A stretch of DNA of 11,930 nucleotides from Prevotella sp. UBA746 (GCA_002298545.1 DBKQ01000092.1:612-12541), one strand, 5' to 3'. Counted from the stretch's first letter, positions 1 through 6,560 are shown. A program made the numbers and translations. The notes: generated from the letters alone by a model not told the origin.

Positions 1-376
1 TCAAGAACTCCCCTTCATTGTTAAGCAATTTCAGAGCATTCCATTGTCTCGGGTTATGACTTGCCGTAATGATGATGCCGCCAGCCGATTTCGACAGGAT
101 AACTGCCAGTTCGGTAGTAGGAGTAGTAGCCAGTCCGATGTCGAGCACATCATATCCCATACCCATCAGCGTACCGCAAACCACATTCCTTACCATGTCG
201 CCCGAGATTCGTGCATCCCTACCAACAACGATAGTATTGCTTTCAGATTTCTTGCTGTTGCGTATGAACGTTGCGTAGGCAGTAACAAATTTCACTATAT
301 CAAGCGGATTCAGCGTGTCGCCGGTATGTCCGCCAATCGTTCCGCGTATTCCGGAGATAGATTTTATAAGCGTCAT
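1..376 (-). CDS. glmM: Phosphoglucosamine mutase, N-terminal part (cut by window edge)
   Basis: The first 125 codons are present; the gene continues past position 1. The family (alpha-D-phosphohexomutases) interconverts glucosamine-6-phosphate and glucosamine-1-phosphate in the cytoplasm, feeding UDP-GlcNAc for peptidoglycan and lipid A. Visible signatures are the N-terminal SGIRGTIG (residues 8-15), VGRDARISG (51-59) and the active-site loop TASHNP (104-109), in which Ser106 is the expected phosphoserine. ATG at 376 is chosen because it places MTLIKSISGIRG directly at the family's usual N-terminus; no clear ribosome-binding site precedes it. The gene follows the DUF4827 lipoprotein gene on the same strand, but an intrinsic terminator lies in the 98-bp gap, so glmM probably has its own promoter, which I could not locate. 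Bacteroidetes homologues are sometimes labelled phosphoglucomutase/phosphomannomutase; substrate preference cannot be read from this fragment. Confidence 0.88.
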   Translation of the reverse strand, partial: MTLIKSISGIRGTIGGHTGDTLNPLDIVKFVTAYATFIRNSKKSESNTIVVGRDARISGDMVRNVVCGTLMGMGYDVLDIGLATTPTTELAVILSKSAGGIIITASHNPRQWNALKLLNNEGEFL

Positions 377-441
377 ATTCGTCAGTATATCTTTAGTTAG
401 TTAATAGGTTTATAAAAGTTCCTTATATTATGATGCAGAAA

Positions 442-464
442 AAGGCAAGCCCCCGGCTTGCCTT
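442..464 (-). terminator. Intrinsic terminator of the DUF4827 gene
   Basis: On the minus strand the stem AAGGCAAGCC pairs perfectly with GGCTTGCCTT around a 3-nt loop and is followed directly by a T-run (the A-run at 439-443 on the plus strand). It starts 11 nt after the UAA stop of the lipoprotein gene. A 10-bp GC-containing stem plus U-tract is a textbook rho-independent terminator. It separates the lipoprotein gene from glmM. Confidence 0.85.
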
Positions 465-474
465 CCACATTTAT

Positions 475-1122
475 TTAGTATCCCTTTTCATATGTAAGGT
501 CGTATAGGCAAGGATAAACGCCCTGAGTTGCGTAGGCATGTCCCTGAGTGTGTGGAACAATAATCCTAATCCTTGCTATTTCATTATCCTCAGAGTCTTG
601 TCTTCCTATATTAATATACGACAGCGGCACGAGCCATCCAGAAGGCACCGTAGTACTTCCGCTACCATAGAGAGTGTACATCAAGCTCTCGCCAGCCTTA
701 AACGTTCCGGTAAATGTTCCGCTTGTATTCGTTACGTTCATCTTGTCGACAACAGAGATGTAGTATCCAATCATGTTGCTCGACTGCAGAGAGTCCGTCA
801 GCAGGTTGTATTCCTGGTATCGGCATAGAATGGTAGCCGTTTCCCCGTCTTTCAGCTTCTCTCCACAGCCTTTGCGTATAATCTGCAAGTAGCAACCGGA
901 GTTGTTCAGATACACGTACTCGTGTTTTGCAGTATCAGTAACCTGACCGTTGCTGTTGAATTCAGCTTCGCTCAATACCTTGATATTGTTCTCCGAGATA
1001 TATTTGTTAATAGCCGAGCGCTCGCGTTTTTTCTGGTCGGCATAAGTTTCAGAGTCGCTGCAACTTGAAATTGACACGGCAACAGAGATTGCCGCCAATA
1101 GTAGAAATACGATTTTTTTCAT
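475..1122 (-). CDS. DUF4827-type FKBP-like lipoprotein
   Basis: This 215-residue protein has a lipoprotein signal peptide: positive MKK, a hydrophobic stretch at residues 4-16, and a lipobox ending ISSC with the acylated Cys at 21. It is therefore expected to be anchored in the cell envelope. The residues after Cys (SDSET) do not clearly match the Bacteroidetes surface-export signal, so side and membrane are open. The body contains IRKGCGEKLKDGETATILCR (about residues 82-101), which resembles the beta-strand/loop pattern of FKBP-type peptidyl-prolyl isomerases, and I recognise the whole as the Bacteroidales DUF4827 family. Isomerase activity is not established. Position between nrnA and glmM matches the arrangement I recall in Bacteroides, but the link looks like conserved order rather than a shared pathway. 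A -7 promoter element lies about 57 bp upstream and an intrinsic terminator follows the stop. Confidence 0.78.
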   Translation of the reverse strand: MKKIVFLLLAAISVAVSISSCSDSETYADQKKRERSAINKYISENNIKVLSEAEFNSNGQVTDTAKHEYVYLNNSGCYLQIIRKGCGEKLKDGETATILCRYQEYNLLTDSLQSSNMIGYYISVVDKMNVTNTSGTFTGTFKAGESLMYTLYGSGSTTVPSGWLVPLSYINIGRQDSEDNEIARIRIIVPHTQGHAYATQGVYPCLYDLTYEKGY

Positions 1123-1178
1123 TCCTGTTTCGGGTGATAATTATAATTTTTCGCATTAAATGCGCATTGTTCAAGATG

Positions 1179-1186
1179 CAAAAATA
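1179..1186 (-). promoter_or_regulatory. Bacteroidetes -7 promoter element for the DUF4827 gene
   Basis: The minus strand reads TATTTTTG, a full match to TAnnTTTG, predicting a 5' leader of roughly 50 nt. No convincing -33 TTTG is seen 19-21 nt upstream. The leader includes a small palindrome, CGCATTAAATGCG (1152-1164), 5-bp stem and 3-nt loop, of unknown meaning. Confidence 0.5.
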
Positions 1187-1269
1187 CAAAAAATCGTTTG
1201 ATTAGCCTTCATTTAAGTCGGCATATTACGTATCTTTAACGTGTGGATAGACAAAAGTCCTTATTCACT

Positions 1270-2298
1270 CTACCATTTAAACTCCCTTATAGCCTTGTTC
1301 ACAATCTTCTCAGCCTCTTCCATTGAGCAGTTGAGATGACCGCCCGAAGCATTCAGGTGTCCACCGCCGTTGAAATATTTCTCGGCAAGTTTGTTGCAAG
1401 GGAAGTCGTCGACCGACCTTAGGCTAATCCATATAGTGTTCGGCTTCTCTGTGTCTTCTCGCAGAGAGATGCTGAGTTTCATGCCCCTTATTTGCAGCGG
1501 CATGTTAACGAGACCTTCAGCATCGCCCTTAACGAAATGGAAATGCTTCAGATCCTGTCTTGTCAGTGTGAAATAGGCAGCATGGAAATCAGTAAGAACA
1601 TTAAGTTTAGTATACATCACGTATCCCAGGAGTCTCATTCTCCATACGCTGTATGTATTAAACACATTTCTGTATATTTTGTCCTTATTAATGCCCTTAG
1701 TAAGCAGCTGACTGATGATGAAGAAAATCTCCGGTCTTGTAGAGTTATAAGTAAATCCTCCCGTATCAGTCATCATGCCGCAGTAGATGGCAGTAGCAGC
1801 ATTTTTGTCCAAATCGTCAAACCCTCCAATTTGCCATATAATCCTGAACACGAGTTCGCTCGTGCTACAAGCCTCAGGATGCGAGATGCAAATGTCAGCA
1901 TCCACGTTAGGGTCGAGATGGTGGTCGATAAGAATCTTCTTGGCATTAGAAGCGTTGATAAGCGGTTCCAGTTCGGCGGTACGGCTTGTATCGTTGAAGT
2001 CAAGGCAAAATAAGAGGTCAGACTCCTCAATAGCCTTTTCCACTTCCTCCTTCTTCTTGTCGTATCTAAAAATCCCTTCCGCTCCAGGCAGCCATTGCAG
2101 GAAATTCGGGAACATGTCGGGTACAATAACCTTAACATCCTCCTTGCCGTATAGTTTCAGAAAAGCCTGCATACCGAGCGATGAACCGATAGCATCGCCG
2201 TCGGGACTTCTGTGTCCGAATATCGTGATATGCTTAGCGTCGTCAATCAGAGCCTTGAGGCGTTGAGCCTCAAGGTCTGTCATTAGGTTAATGTTCAT
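1270..2298 (-). CDS. nrnA: DHH/DHHA1 phosphoesterase, NrnA-type nanoRNase / pAp phosphatase
   Basis: This cytoplasmic family degrades 2-5 nt RNAs and/or dephosphorylates 3'-phosphoadenosine-5'-phosphate (pAp) using Mn2+. All metal-binding motifs are present: GHRSPDGDAIGSS (28-40), Asp100 in CLDFNDTSR, the name-giving DHH (125-127), and Asp178 in CGMMTDTGGF. The C-terminal DHHA1 domain carries the substrate-binding GGGHLNASGG (311-320). At 342 residues it has the usual length. Metal ligands are intact, so it should be active; the balance between RNase and pAp phosphatase cannot be judged from sequence. The start is uncertain: a -7 promoter element ends only 4 nt before the ATG at 2298, so either the mRNA is essentially leaderless or translation begins at the second in-frame ATG (Met6, A at 2283, protein starting MTDLEAQRL). 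The gap to the DUF4827 gene downstream is 147 bp with a separate promoter element. Confidence 0.88.
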   Translation of the reverse strand: MNINLMTDLEAQRLKALIDDAKHITIFGHRSPDGDAIGSSLGMQAFLKLYGKEDVKVIVPDMFPNFLQWLPGAEGIFRYDKKKEEVEKAIEESDLLFCLDFNDTSRTAELEPLINASNAKKILIDHHLDPNVDADICISHPEACSTSELVFRIIWQIGGFDDLDKNAATAIYCGMMTDTGGFTYNSTRPEIFFIISQLLTKGINKDKIYRNVFNTYSVWRMRLLGYVMYTKLNVLTDFHAAYFTLTRQDLKHFHFVKGDAEGLVNMPLQIRGMKLSISLREDTEKPNTIWISLRSVDDFPCNKLAEKYFNGGGHLNASGGHLNCSMEEAEKIVNKAIREFKW

Positions 2299-2302
2299 TT
2301 AT

Positions 2303-2310
2303 CAAAAATA
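2303..2310 (-). promoter_or_regulatory. Bacteroidetes -7 promoter element for nrnA
   Basis: The minus strand reads TATTTTTG, a full TAnnTTTG match, 4 nt upstream of the ATG at 2298. No good -33 element is seen. If used, transcription would start at about 2297-2300, within or next to the annotated start codon, favouring leaderless translation or the internal ATG at 2283. Confidence 0.45.
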
Positions 2311-2351
2311 ATTCGTTCTTGTATAGAAGAGCCTGTTTCTCTTTGTTCTAA

Positions 2352-2445
2352 CCTGTATTATTCATAGGGGACTTCCATCCGTAAGATAACTTCATCCATA
2401 AGAGAATTTCATTCATAGGATAATTACTCCTATGAATAAGACAGG
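2352..2445 (+). repeat. Degenerate 17-bp tandem repeat closed by an inverted copy
   Basis: Four consecutive units of 17 bp run from 2353 to 2420: 2353-2369, 2370-2386, 2387-2403 and 2404-2420. Units 2-4 read GACTTCCATCCGTAAGA, TAACTTCATCCATAAGA and GAATTTCATTCATAGGA. After a 7-nt spacer, 2428-2437 is the perfect inverse of the end of unit 4 (10-bp stem ATTCATAGGA/TCCTATGAAT). The outer arms 2352-2368 and 2429-2445 are also inverted copies, 16 of 17 positions matching. The block lies just upstream of the nrnA promoter element. A period of 17 is not a multiple of 3, so it is not a coding repeat. Confidence 0.75.
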
Positions 2446-2467
2446 CTTTAAAAGTATTCCTTATCTG

Positions 2468-2850
2468 AACTTTCAGATTTATATTCTTCCCCTCTCCCGT
2501 CTCCCCTTCCAGGGGAGAAGCAGTTACCCTCGTAATCCATTTGCGAAACGGTTTCCCGTTATCGCCTCCAGTCTCCCCATTAGATAAAATCCTCACGCTC
2601 GGAATAACAAGCAAGCTTGTTATTCTCTCGCTTAATCGGATTTTTAGATAAAATCCTCACGCTCGGAAGAACAAGCAAGCTTGTTATTCTCTCGCTTAAT
2701 CGGATTTTTCCAGTGGAGAAGCAGTTACCCTTATAAGGCAAGTGTTACTAATATTTAGTTATTATATAGTTGACAACATTTCGTTATTTGGTAACTGCTC
2801 CGCCCCCGGAGGGGGAGGCGGGGGAGGGGAAGATATAAATCTGAAACTTG
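2468..2850. repeat. Inverted-repeat element with GC-rich arms (MITE/REP-like)
   Basis: The left arm (2468-2528, plus orientation) and right arm (2790-2850, minus orientation) are imperfect inverted copies of about 60 bp. Each reads CTTTCAG or GTTTCAG, then ATTTATAT, a pyrimidine-rich CCCCTC stretch, a hairpin, and GCAGTTACC. In the left arm the hairpin is a perfect 8-bp stem, TCTCCCCT/AGGGGAGA (2500-2507 with 2511-2518), with loop TCC; in the right arm the corresponding stem is 2800-2807 with 2811-2818. Between the arms lie a second, interrupted plus-oriented copy (2564-2578 plus 2708-2730), the 64-bp tandem duplication, and an AT-rich centre (2731-2790). No transposase is encoded. The element fills most of the 561-bp gap between nrnA and the nucleotidyltransferase gene. 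A further copy starts at 11820. Confidence 0.72.
2581..2708 (+). repeat. 64-bp tandem duplication, palindromic unit, two copies
   Basis: Copies 2581-2644 and 2645-2708 differ at one position (T at 2605, G at 2669). Each unit is itself nearly palindromic. The centre is GAATAACAAG, loop CAAG, CTTGTTATTC (a perfect 10-bp stem in copy 1, one mismatch in copy 2), and the flanks pair AAAATCC with GGATTTT. The array sits exactly between TCTCCCC (2572-2578) and TTCCAGTGGAGA (2708-2719), which would otherwise join to give the same hairpin as the neighbouring copy at 2500-2518. It thus appears to be an insertion into a pre-existing GC-rich repeat. No ORF is supported. Confidence 0.85.
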
Positions 2851-2859
2851 AATTCCTTA

Positions 2860-3774
2860 TTATTTGAATAGTTTCTCTGGGTAAACGCCCTCGTCAACGA
2901 GTTGCTTGATGCGGTCAACGGTGCCCTGTCTGTCGGCAGCATAAGTTACGCCGAACCATTTGCTTGTAGTGTCGAGCACTTTAACGGTAGCCGTACCCTC
3001 GTTGATAAGTTTGTTAACCATGAGCGGGATAAAGAATTCCGCTTTCAGGTTAGTCATATTCTCCGGTTTAGAGAGGAACTCCTTGAAGTATTCGTCGCTA
3101 TATTCAAAGTAGTCGGGAGTAAATCCCCATACGTTCATTGAAACAGGCGTATTGTCTTCGATGGCAACCCATTTGCCCTCTTCGTCCTTATAGCTAACCT
3201 TACCGTCTATGCGCATAATCTCGGTGCGCTCCACAACAGTAGTAAGGTTCTCGTTGTCGTCTTTAGAGCAGATGCCGCGAGCCACGATACCGTTTTCCGA
3301 CAGAGTGTTGCCAACGCGGAATCCCACCATAGCATAGTTATTCTTGCTACCCTCAGGCAGATTGCTGAGGAACTTACCGATAACCATAAAGCAGTCGCGG
3401 TTGTAGAAGTCGTCGCAGTTAATGACGCAGAACGGTTCGTGAATTACGTTTTTAGCCATCATAACGGCATGGTTAGTACCCCAAGGCTTAACCCTTCCCT
3501 CTGGACAAGAGAAGCCCTCAGGCAGAGCGTCGAGACTCTGGAAGCATAGTTCCAAAGGCACGTGTCCCTCATATTTCTTTAGAATCTTCTCGCGGAAGTC
3601 GTCCTCGAAATCCTTTCTGATGACGAAAACGATTTTTCCGAATCCAGCCTGGATAGCGTCATAGATAGAGTAGTCCATGATAGTCTCGCCGTTAGGTCCC
3701 AGTCCGTCAAGCTGTTTCAGTCCGCCATACCTGCTGCCCATACCAGCAGCGAGCAATAAAAGTGTAGGTTTCAT
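2860..3774 (-). CDS. Sugar-phosphate nucleotidyltransferase family protein
   Basis: This 304-residue cytoplasmic protein has the Rossmann-like NTP_transferase fold, predicted to join an NTP and a sugar-1-phosphate into NDP-sugar plus pyrophosphate. Visible motifs are LAAGMGSRYGGLKQL (8-22, the nucleotide-binding loop with Arg15 and Lys20), PWGTNHAV (97-104, base/ribose contact region) and NCDDFY (119-124, with the likely metal-binding Asp). The loop lacks the PLT-x-PKP spacing of RmlA, GalU and GlmU, so this is a divergent branch and the sugar cannot be named. Similar Bacteroidales proteins are often paired with a sugar kinase-like gene; none is adjacent here. The gene lies 98 bp downstream of the yqaA-like gene on the same strand, so read-through from the purD operon is possible; I found no full TAnnTTTG match in that gap. 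The C-terminus is followed 9 nt later by a GC-rich repeat arm that may act as a 3'-end hairpin. Confidence 0.82.
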   Translation of the reverse strand: MKPTLLLLAAGMGSRYGGLKQLDGLGPNGETIMDYSIYDAIQAGFGKIVFVIRKDFEDDFREKILKKYEGHVPLELCFQSLDALPEGFSCPEGRVKPWGTNHAVMMAKNVIHEPFCVINCDDFYNRDCFMVIGKFLSNLPEGSKNNYAMVGFRVGNTLSENGIVARGICSKDDNENLTTVVERTEIMRIDGKVSYKDEEGKWVAIEDNTPVSMNVWGFTPDYFEYSDEYFKEFLSKPENMTNLKAEFFIPLMVNKLINEGTATVKVLDTTSKWFGVTYAADRQGTVDRIKQLVDEGVYPEKLFK

Positions 3775-3872
3775 AATTGTTTAAATTTTAGTTGTAAGTT
3801 ATATGTTAGAAATTATAGTTTAAATTTCCTTCAGTTACACATTATATAATATATATGATGGGGGCAGTCCCG

Positions 3873-4316
3873 TCATTGAAAGAACTGTATGCCAAACACG
3901 ATTATGGCATATCTGAGAAACTTTCCGGCAGTCATGCTCGCCGTCGTTATCGGCAGGTTTGCCCTCATCAGTCCGAGAGAAACCGTTATGGCACTGCCGA
4001 TAATCGGCAAGAAAGCGAAGAACGCCATCAAGGCGCCCCTTCCCGCCATAAAGCGTTGAGCCCTTTCTATTTTTTCTTCCTTTATATGCAGATATTTCTC
4101 AATCCAGTCCATTCGTCCGAATGTTCCGATCCAATAGTTAAACAGTCCTCCGAGCACATTCCCCAGTGTACCTGTAATCAGCAGCATCCAAGGTTCGAGT
4201 CCCGCCACTTTCAGCGCTCCGATAACCAGTTCGCTGTTAAACGGCAGTACGCTACCGGCGAGCAGAGCCGACAGGAACATGCCGAAGTATCCGTAATGCA
4301 CTAATATTTCAGTCAT
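3873..4316 (-). CDS. YqaA-type DedA/VTT family inner-membrane protein
   Basis: This 147-residue, highly hydrophobic protein resembles E. coli YqaA in length and pattern. The first half has LAGSVLPFNSELVIGAL (about 19-35), equivalent to the LLPGNSEVVL segment of YqaA, then TGTLGNVLGGLFNYWIG (about 48-64), equivalent to TMGNSLGGLTN. The second half has GRGALMAFFAFLPIIGSAI (about 92-110), a conserved loop ending in a re-entrant segment, then GKFLRYAII. The superfamily (DedA/VTT, formerly SNARE-associated) includes lipid flippases/scramblases and proteins needed for envelope integrity; the small YqaA branch has no firm substrate. It follows the unrecognised membrane protein gene by 19 bp and is probably cotranscribed with it and purD. 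Confidence 0.8.
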   Translation of the reverse strand: MTEILVHYGYFGMFLSALLAGSVLPFNSELVIGALKVAGLEPWMLLITGTLGNVLGGLFNYWIGTFGRMDWIEKYLHIKEEKIERAQRFMAGRGALMAFFAFLPIIGSAITVSLGLMRANLPITTASMTAGKFLRYAIIVFGIQFFQ

Positions 4317-4335
4317 CTCACATTAAGCCGTTACG

Positions 4336-5259
4336 TTATAAGAACATGTTGAAAGCCGTCAGTCCAGCCATAACCACACACACCAAAATAAAGACGAAAT
4401 TCGTCCATTTAGTTTTAGTAAGAGCGATAAAGTGAGCGAACAGACAGCTCGTGTTAACAATCATCATAGGCAACAGCGTATAGAAGTGTTGCGGCTGCAA
4501 GACAGCGAAAATCAGAGTCAGAATATCCATCGTAATGAACATCTCGAAAATCATACGCGTACGAATCTTGTCGAGATAGCTGCTCCTCATATAGTGCATA
4601 ATGCCGATTATCGTCAGAACCGTAATTACGGCAAACGTAGCTATTTCGTGAATGCCCAATGCAGAAAAGTCCGCAATCTGTCCGAACGAAGCCAGTTCCA
4701 TAAAATGGTCGCCCAGTTCCGGCAGTCTTTCTTGCCATGCATAGTAACCGGCAGCAAACCAGTATGGAGCAATAACTCCGATGATAGATGCCCAGAACAT
4801 CTTGTGGCTCAGCGCCATCATGTTAGTAGCCATGAGGATCCACAGAACCGGCAAGAAATATAGGATCTGTACGAACCAGAAGCTTGCAATTCCGATGCAT
4901 GCGAACGAGTAGAACACGATGCCCGGAGCCCTTTTGTCCTGATAGCTTCGCGTAATCGACAGATAGAACATGGCGAGCATAGTCTGTACCACGGCACTCT
5001 CTATATGCTGGAAGAGAAACGAAGCGGCACACGTCATGACGATAAACGAGCACGACACCATTCGGCTGTAAATTCTAATCAGCGCATTAGAGTTGTTCAG
5101 CGTCATCATCGTGAGAGTTGCCACGACGAAGAGAGCGAACTGCACGTAAGTACCTTGTTCGAGCAAGCCCCCCGCCAGCCAAGCCAGTATTCCGTAGAGC
5201 CCCATTATAGGGAAGGCAAAGCGGCTTTCAGCCCATTTGTTCTGAATTCTTTTGCGCAT
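4336..5259 (-). CDS. Polytopic membrane protein of unknown function, coupled to purD
   Basis: I do not recognise a characterised family. The 307-residue protein begins with a positively charged MRKRIQNKW and contains roughly nine to ten hydrophobic segments, about residues 14-33, 38-54, 66-83, 89-101, 113-150 (long, probably two), 154-175, 205-224, 236-254, 258-280 and 285-306. There is no signal peptide, no nucleotide-binding motif and no obvious catalytic signature; charged residues lie mainly in short loops. Its ATG follows the purD stop codon with one base between (TAA-T-ATG), implying translational coupling, and the YqaA-like gene follows after 19 bp. A multi-membrane protein next to purD recalls the DUF6427-type proteins of Flavobacteriia, but that is from memory and weak. 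Transport or envelope lipid handling would fit its partner, but this is inference. Confidence 0.82.
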   Translation of the reverse strand: MRKRIQNKWAESRFAFPIMGLYGILAWLAGGLLEQGTYVQFALFVVATLTMMTLNNSNALIRIYSRMVSCSFIVMTCAASFLFQHIESAVVQTMLAMFYLSITRSYQDKRAPGIVFYSFACIGIASFWFVQILYFLPVLWILMATNMMALSHKMFWASIIGVIAPYWFAAGYYAWQERLPELGDHFMELASFGQIADFSALGIHEIATFAVITVLTIIGIMHYMRSSYLDKIRTRMIFEMFITMDILTLIFAVLQPQHFYTLLPMMIVNTSCLFAHFIALTKTKWTNFVFILVCVVMAGLTAFNMFL

Positions 5260-5260
5260 A

Positions 5261-6529
5261 TTACAGGTCCTGTCCTATGTCCCTTCTAAAGTATTTGTCT
5301 GTGAAATGAATCTTGTTAGCCTCGGCAAAAGATTTGGCGAGCGCCTCCTCCTTGTCCTTTCCGTAAGAGCTTACGGCAATTACGCGTCCGCCGTTGGTCA
5401 CCACCTGTCCGTCTTTCATTGTCGTTCCCGAATGGAACACGATGCTGCCCTCCACGTCGTCGATGCCGGAGATAGGGTAGCCCTTCACATATTTCTCCGG
5501 GTATCCGCCGCTCACGAGCATAACGCAGACAGCAGCCCTCTCGTCGAACACGATTTGCTTCTCGTCGAGATTACCTTCAGCCACCCCCTCGAGCAGATCC
5601 ACGAGGTCGCTCTTTATGCGCAGCATAACGCTTTCCGTCTCCGGGTCACCCATACGGCAGTTGTATTCAATAACCATCGGTTCGCCTTCAACATTGATGA
5701 GTCCGAAGAAGATAAAGCCCTTATAGTCGATATTCTCCTCGGCGAGTCCCTCCACCGTAGGACGGATAATTTTATCCTCCACCTTCTTCATCCACTCCTT
5801 GTCGGCAAAAGGAACAGGTGTCACGCTGCCCATACCGCCAGTATTCAGTCCGGTGTCATGTTCTCCGATACGCTTATAGTCTTTAGCCTCCGGCAGAATC
5901 TTGTAGTTCTTGCCGTCGGTAAGTACGAACACCGAGCATTCAATACCGCTCAGGAATTCCTCAATGACCACCTGAGCCGAAGCGTTACCGAACATGCCTC
6001 CGAGCATCTCCTTCAGTTCCTTTTTAGCCTCTTCGAGAGTAGGCAAGATGAGCACGCCCTTGCCGGCGCACAGTCCGTCGGCTTTCAGCACATACGGAGC
6101 CTTCAGTGTTTCGAGAAATTTCAGTCCTTCCTCGAGCGACGTTCCGTCAAACGTCTTGTATTTAGCCGTCGGGATATTGTGTCTCTGCATGAAGCCCTTG
6201 GCGAAATCCTTAGAGCCCTCGAGCACGGCACCCTTCTTAGACGGTCCGATAACAGGAATATCCTTAGTTCGCGGATCGTTTTTAAAGTCATCATATATAC
6301 CTTTCACGAGCGGATCCTCCGGTCCGACCACCACCATATTGATATTCTTTTCAACACAGAAGTCCTTCAAGGCTTCGAAATCGTCAGCCTTAATGTTGAC
6401 ATTCTCTCCAGTCAATCCCGTTCCGGCATTACCCGGAGCAATAAAAAGTTTTTCGACTTTAGGGCTTTGTGCTATTTTCCAAGCCAAAGCATGTTCGCGT
6501 CCACCGCTTCCCAAAAGAAGTATTTTCAT
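5261..6529 (-). CDS. purD: Phosphoribosylamine-glycine ligase (GAR synthetase)
   Basis: PurD catalyses the second step of de novo purine synthesis, joining 5-phosphoribosylamine and glycine with ATP in the cytoplasm. The 422-residue protein has all four expected parts: N domain GSGGREHAL (7-15) and GPEDPL (69-74), ATP-grasp region VLKADGLCAGKGV (147-159), GGMGSVTP (231-238) and the metal/ATP site NCRMGDPETE (290-299), followed by the C domain. An in-frame ATG at 6571 would add 14 residues (MYFCTHIILKNHTV), but it lies in the promoter -7/TSS region. ATG at 6529 gives the usual MKILLLGSGG start and length (E. coli 429) and was chosen. A strong Bacteroidetes promoter (6561-6592) gives a leader of about 25 nt. 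It is the first gene of a probable operon with the two membrane protein genes downstream; other pur genes are not in this window. Confidence 0.97.
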   Translation of the reverse strand: MKILLLGSGGREHALAWKIAQSPKVEKLFIAPGNAGTGLTGENVNIKADDFEALKDFCVEKNINMVVVGPEDPLVKGIYDDFKNDPRTKDIPVIGPSKKGAVLEGSKDFAKGFMQRHNIPTAKYKTFDGTSLEEGLKFLETLKAPYVLKADGLCAGKGVLILPTLEEAKKELKEMLGGMFGNASAQVVIEEFLSGIECSVFVLTDGKNYKILPEAKDYKRIGEHDTGLNTGGMGSVTPVPFADKEWMKKVEDKIIRPTVEGLAEENIDYKGFIFFGLINVEGEPMVIEYNCRMGDPETESVMLRIKSDLVDLLEGVAEGNLDEKQIVFDERAAVCVMLVSGGYPEKYVKGYPISGIDDVEGSIVFHSGTTMKDGQVVTNGGRVIAVSSYGKDKEEALAKSFAEANKIHFTDKYFRRDIGQDL

Positions 6530-6560
6530 AACCGTATGATTCTTTAAAATTATATGTGTG

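Noticed and set aside
44..400. 118-codon plus-strand frame over glmM
   Set aside because: The opposite strand encodes GlmM with its active-site TASHNP loop; this frame has no motif.
2348..2614. 88-codon minus-strand frame in the nrnA/nucleotidyltransferase gap
   Set aside because: It runs through the 17-bp tandem repeats and the GC-rich arm; its repeated peptide simply reflects the DNA repeat, whose period is not a multiple of three, and no family signature is present.
2581..2708. CRISPR array from the 64-bp direct repeats
   Set aside because: There are only two directly abutting copies with no unique spacers, and no cas genes in the window.
3775..3872. Promoter or terminator between the YqaA-like and nucleotidyltransferase genes
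   Set aside because: AT-rich stretches such as TATAATTTC only partly match TAnnTTTG, and no GC-rich hairpin with a T-run is present.
5252..6547. 431-codon plus-strand frame opposite purD
   Set aside because: It is the complement of a clearly real purD; the His/Arg/Ser/Val-rich composition is typical of an antisense shadow.
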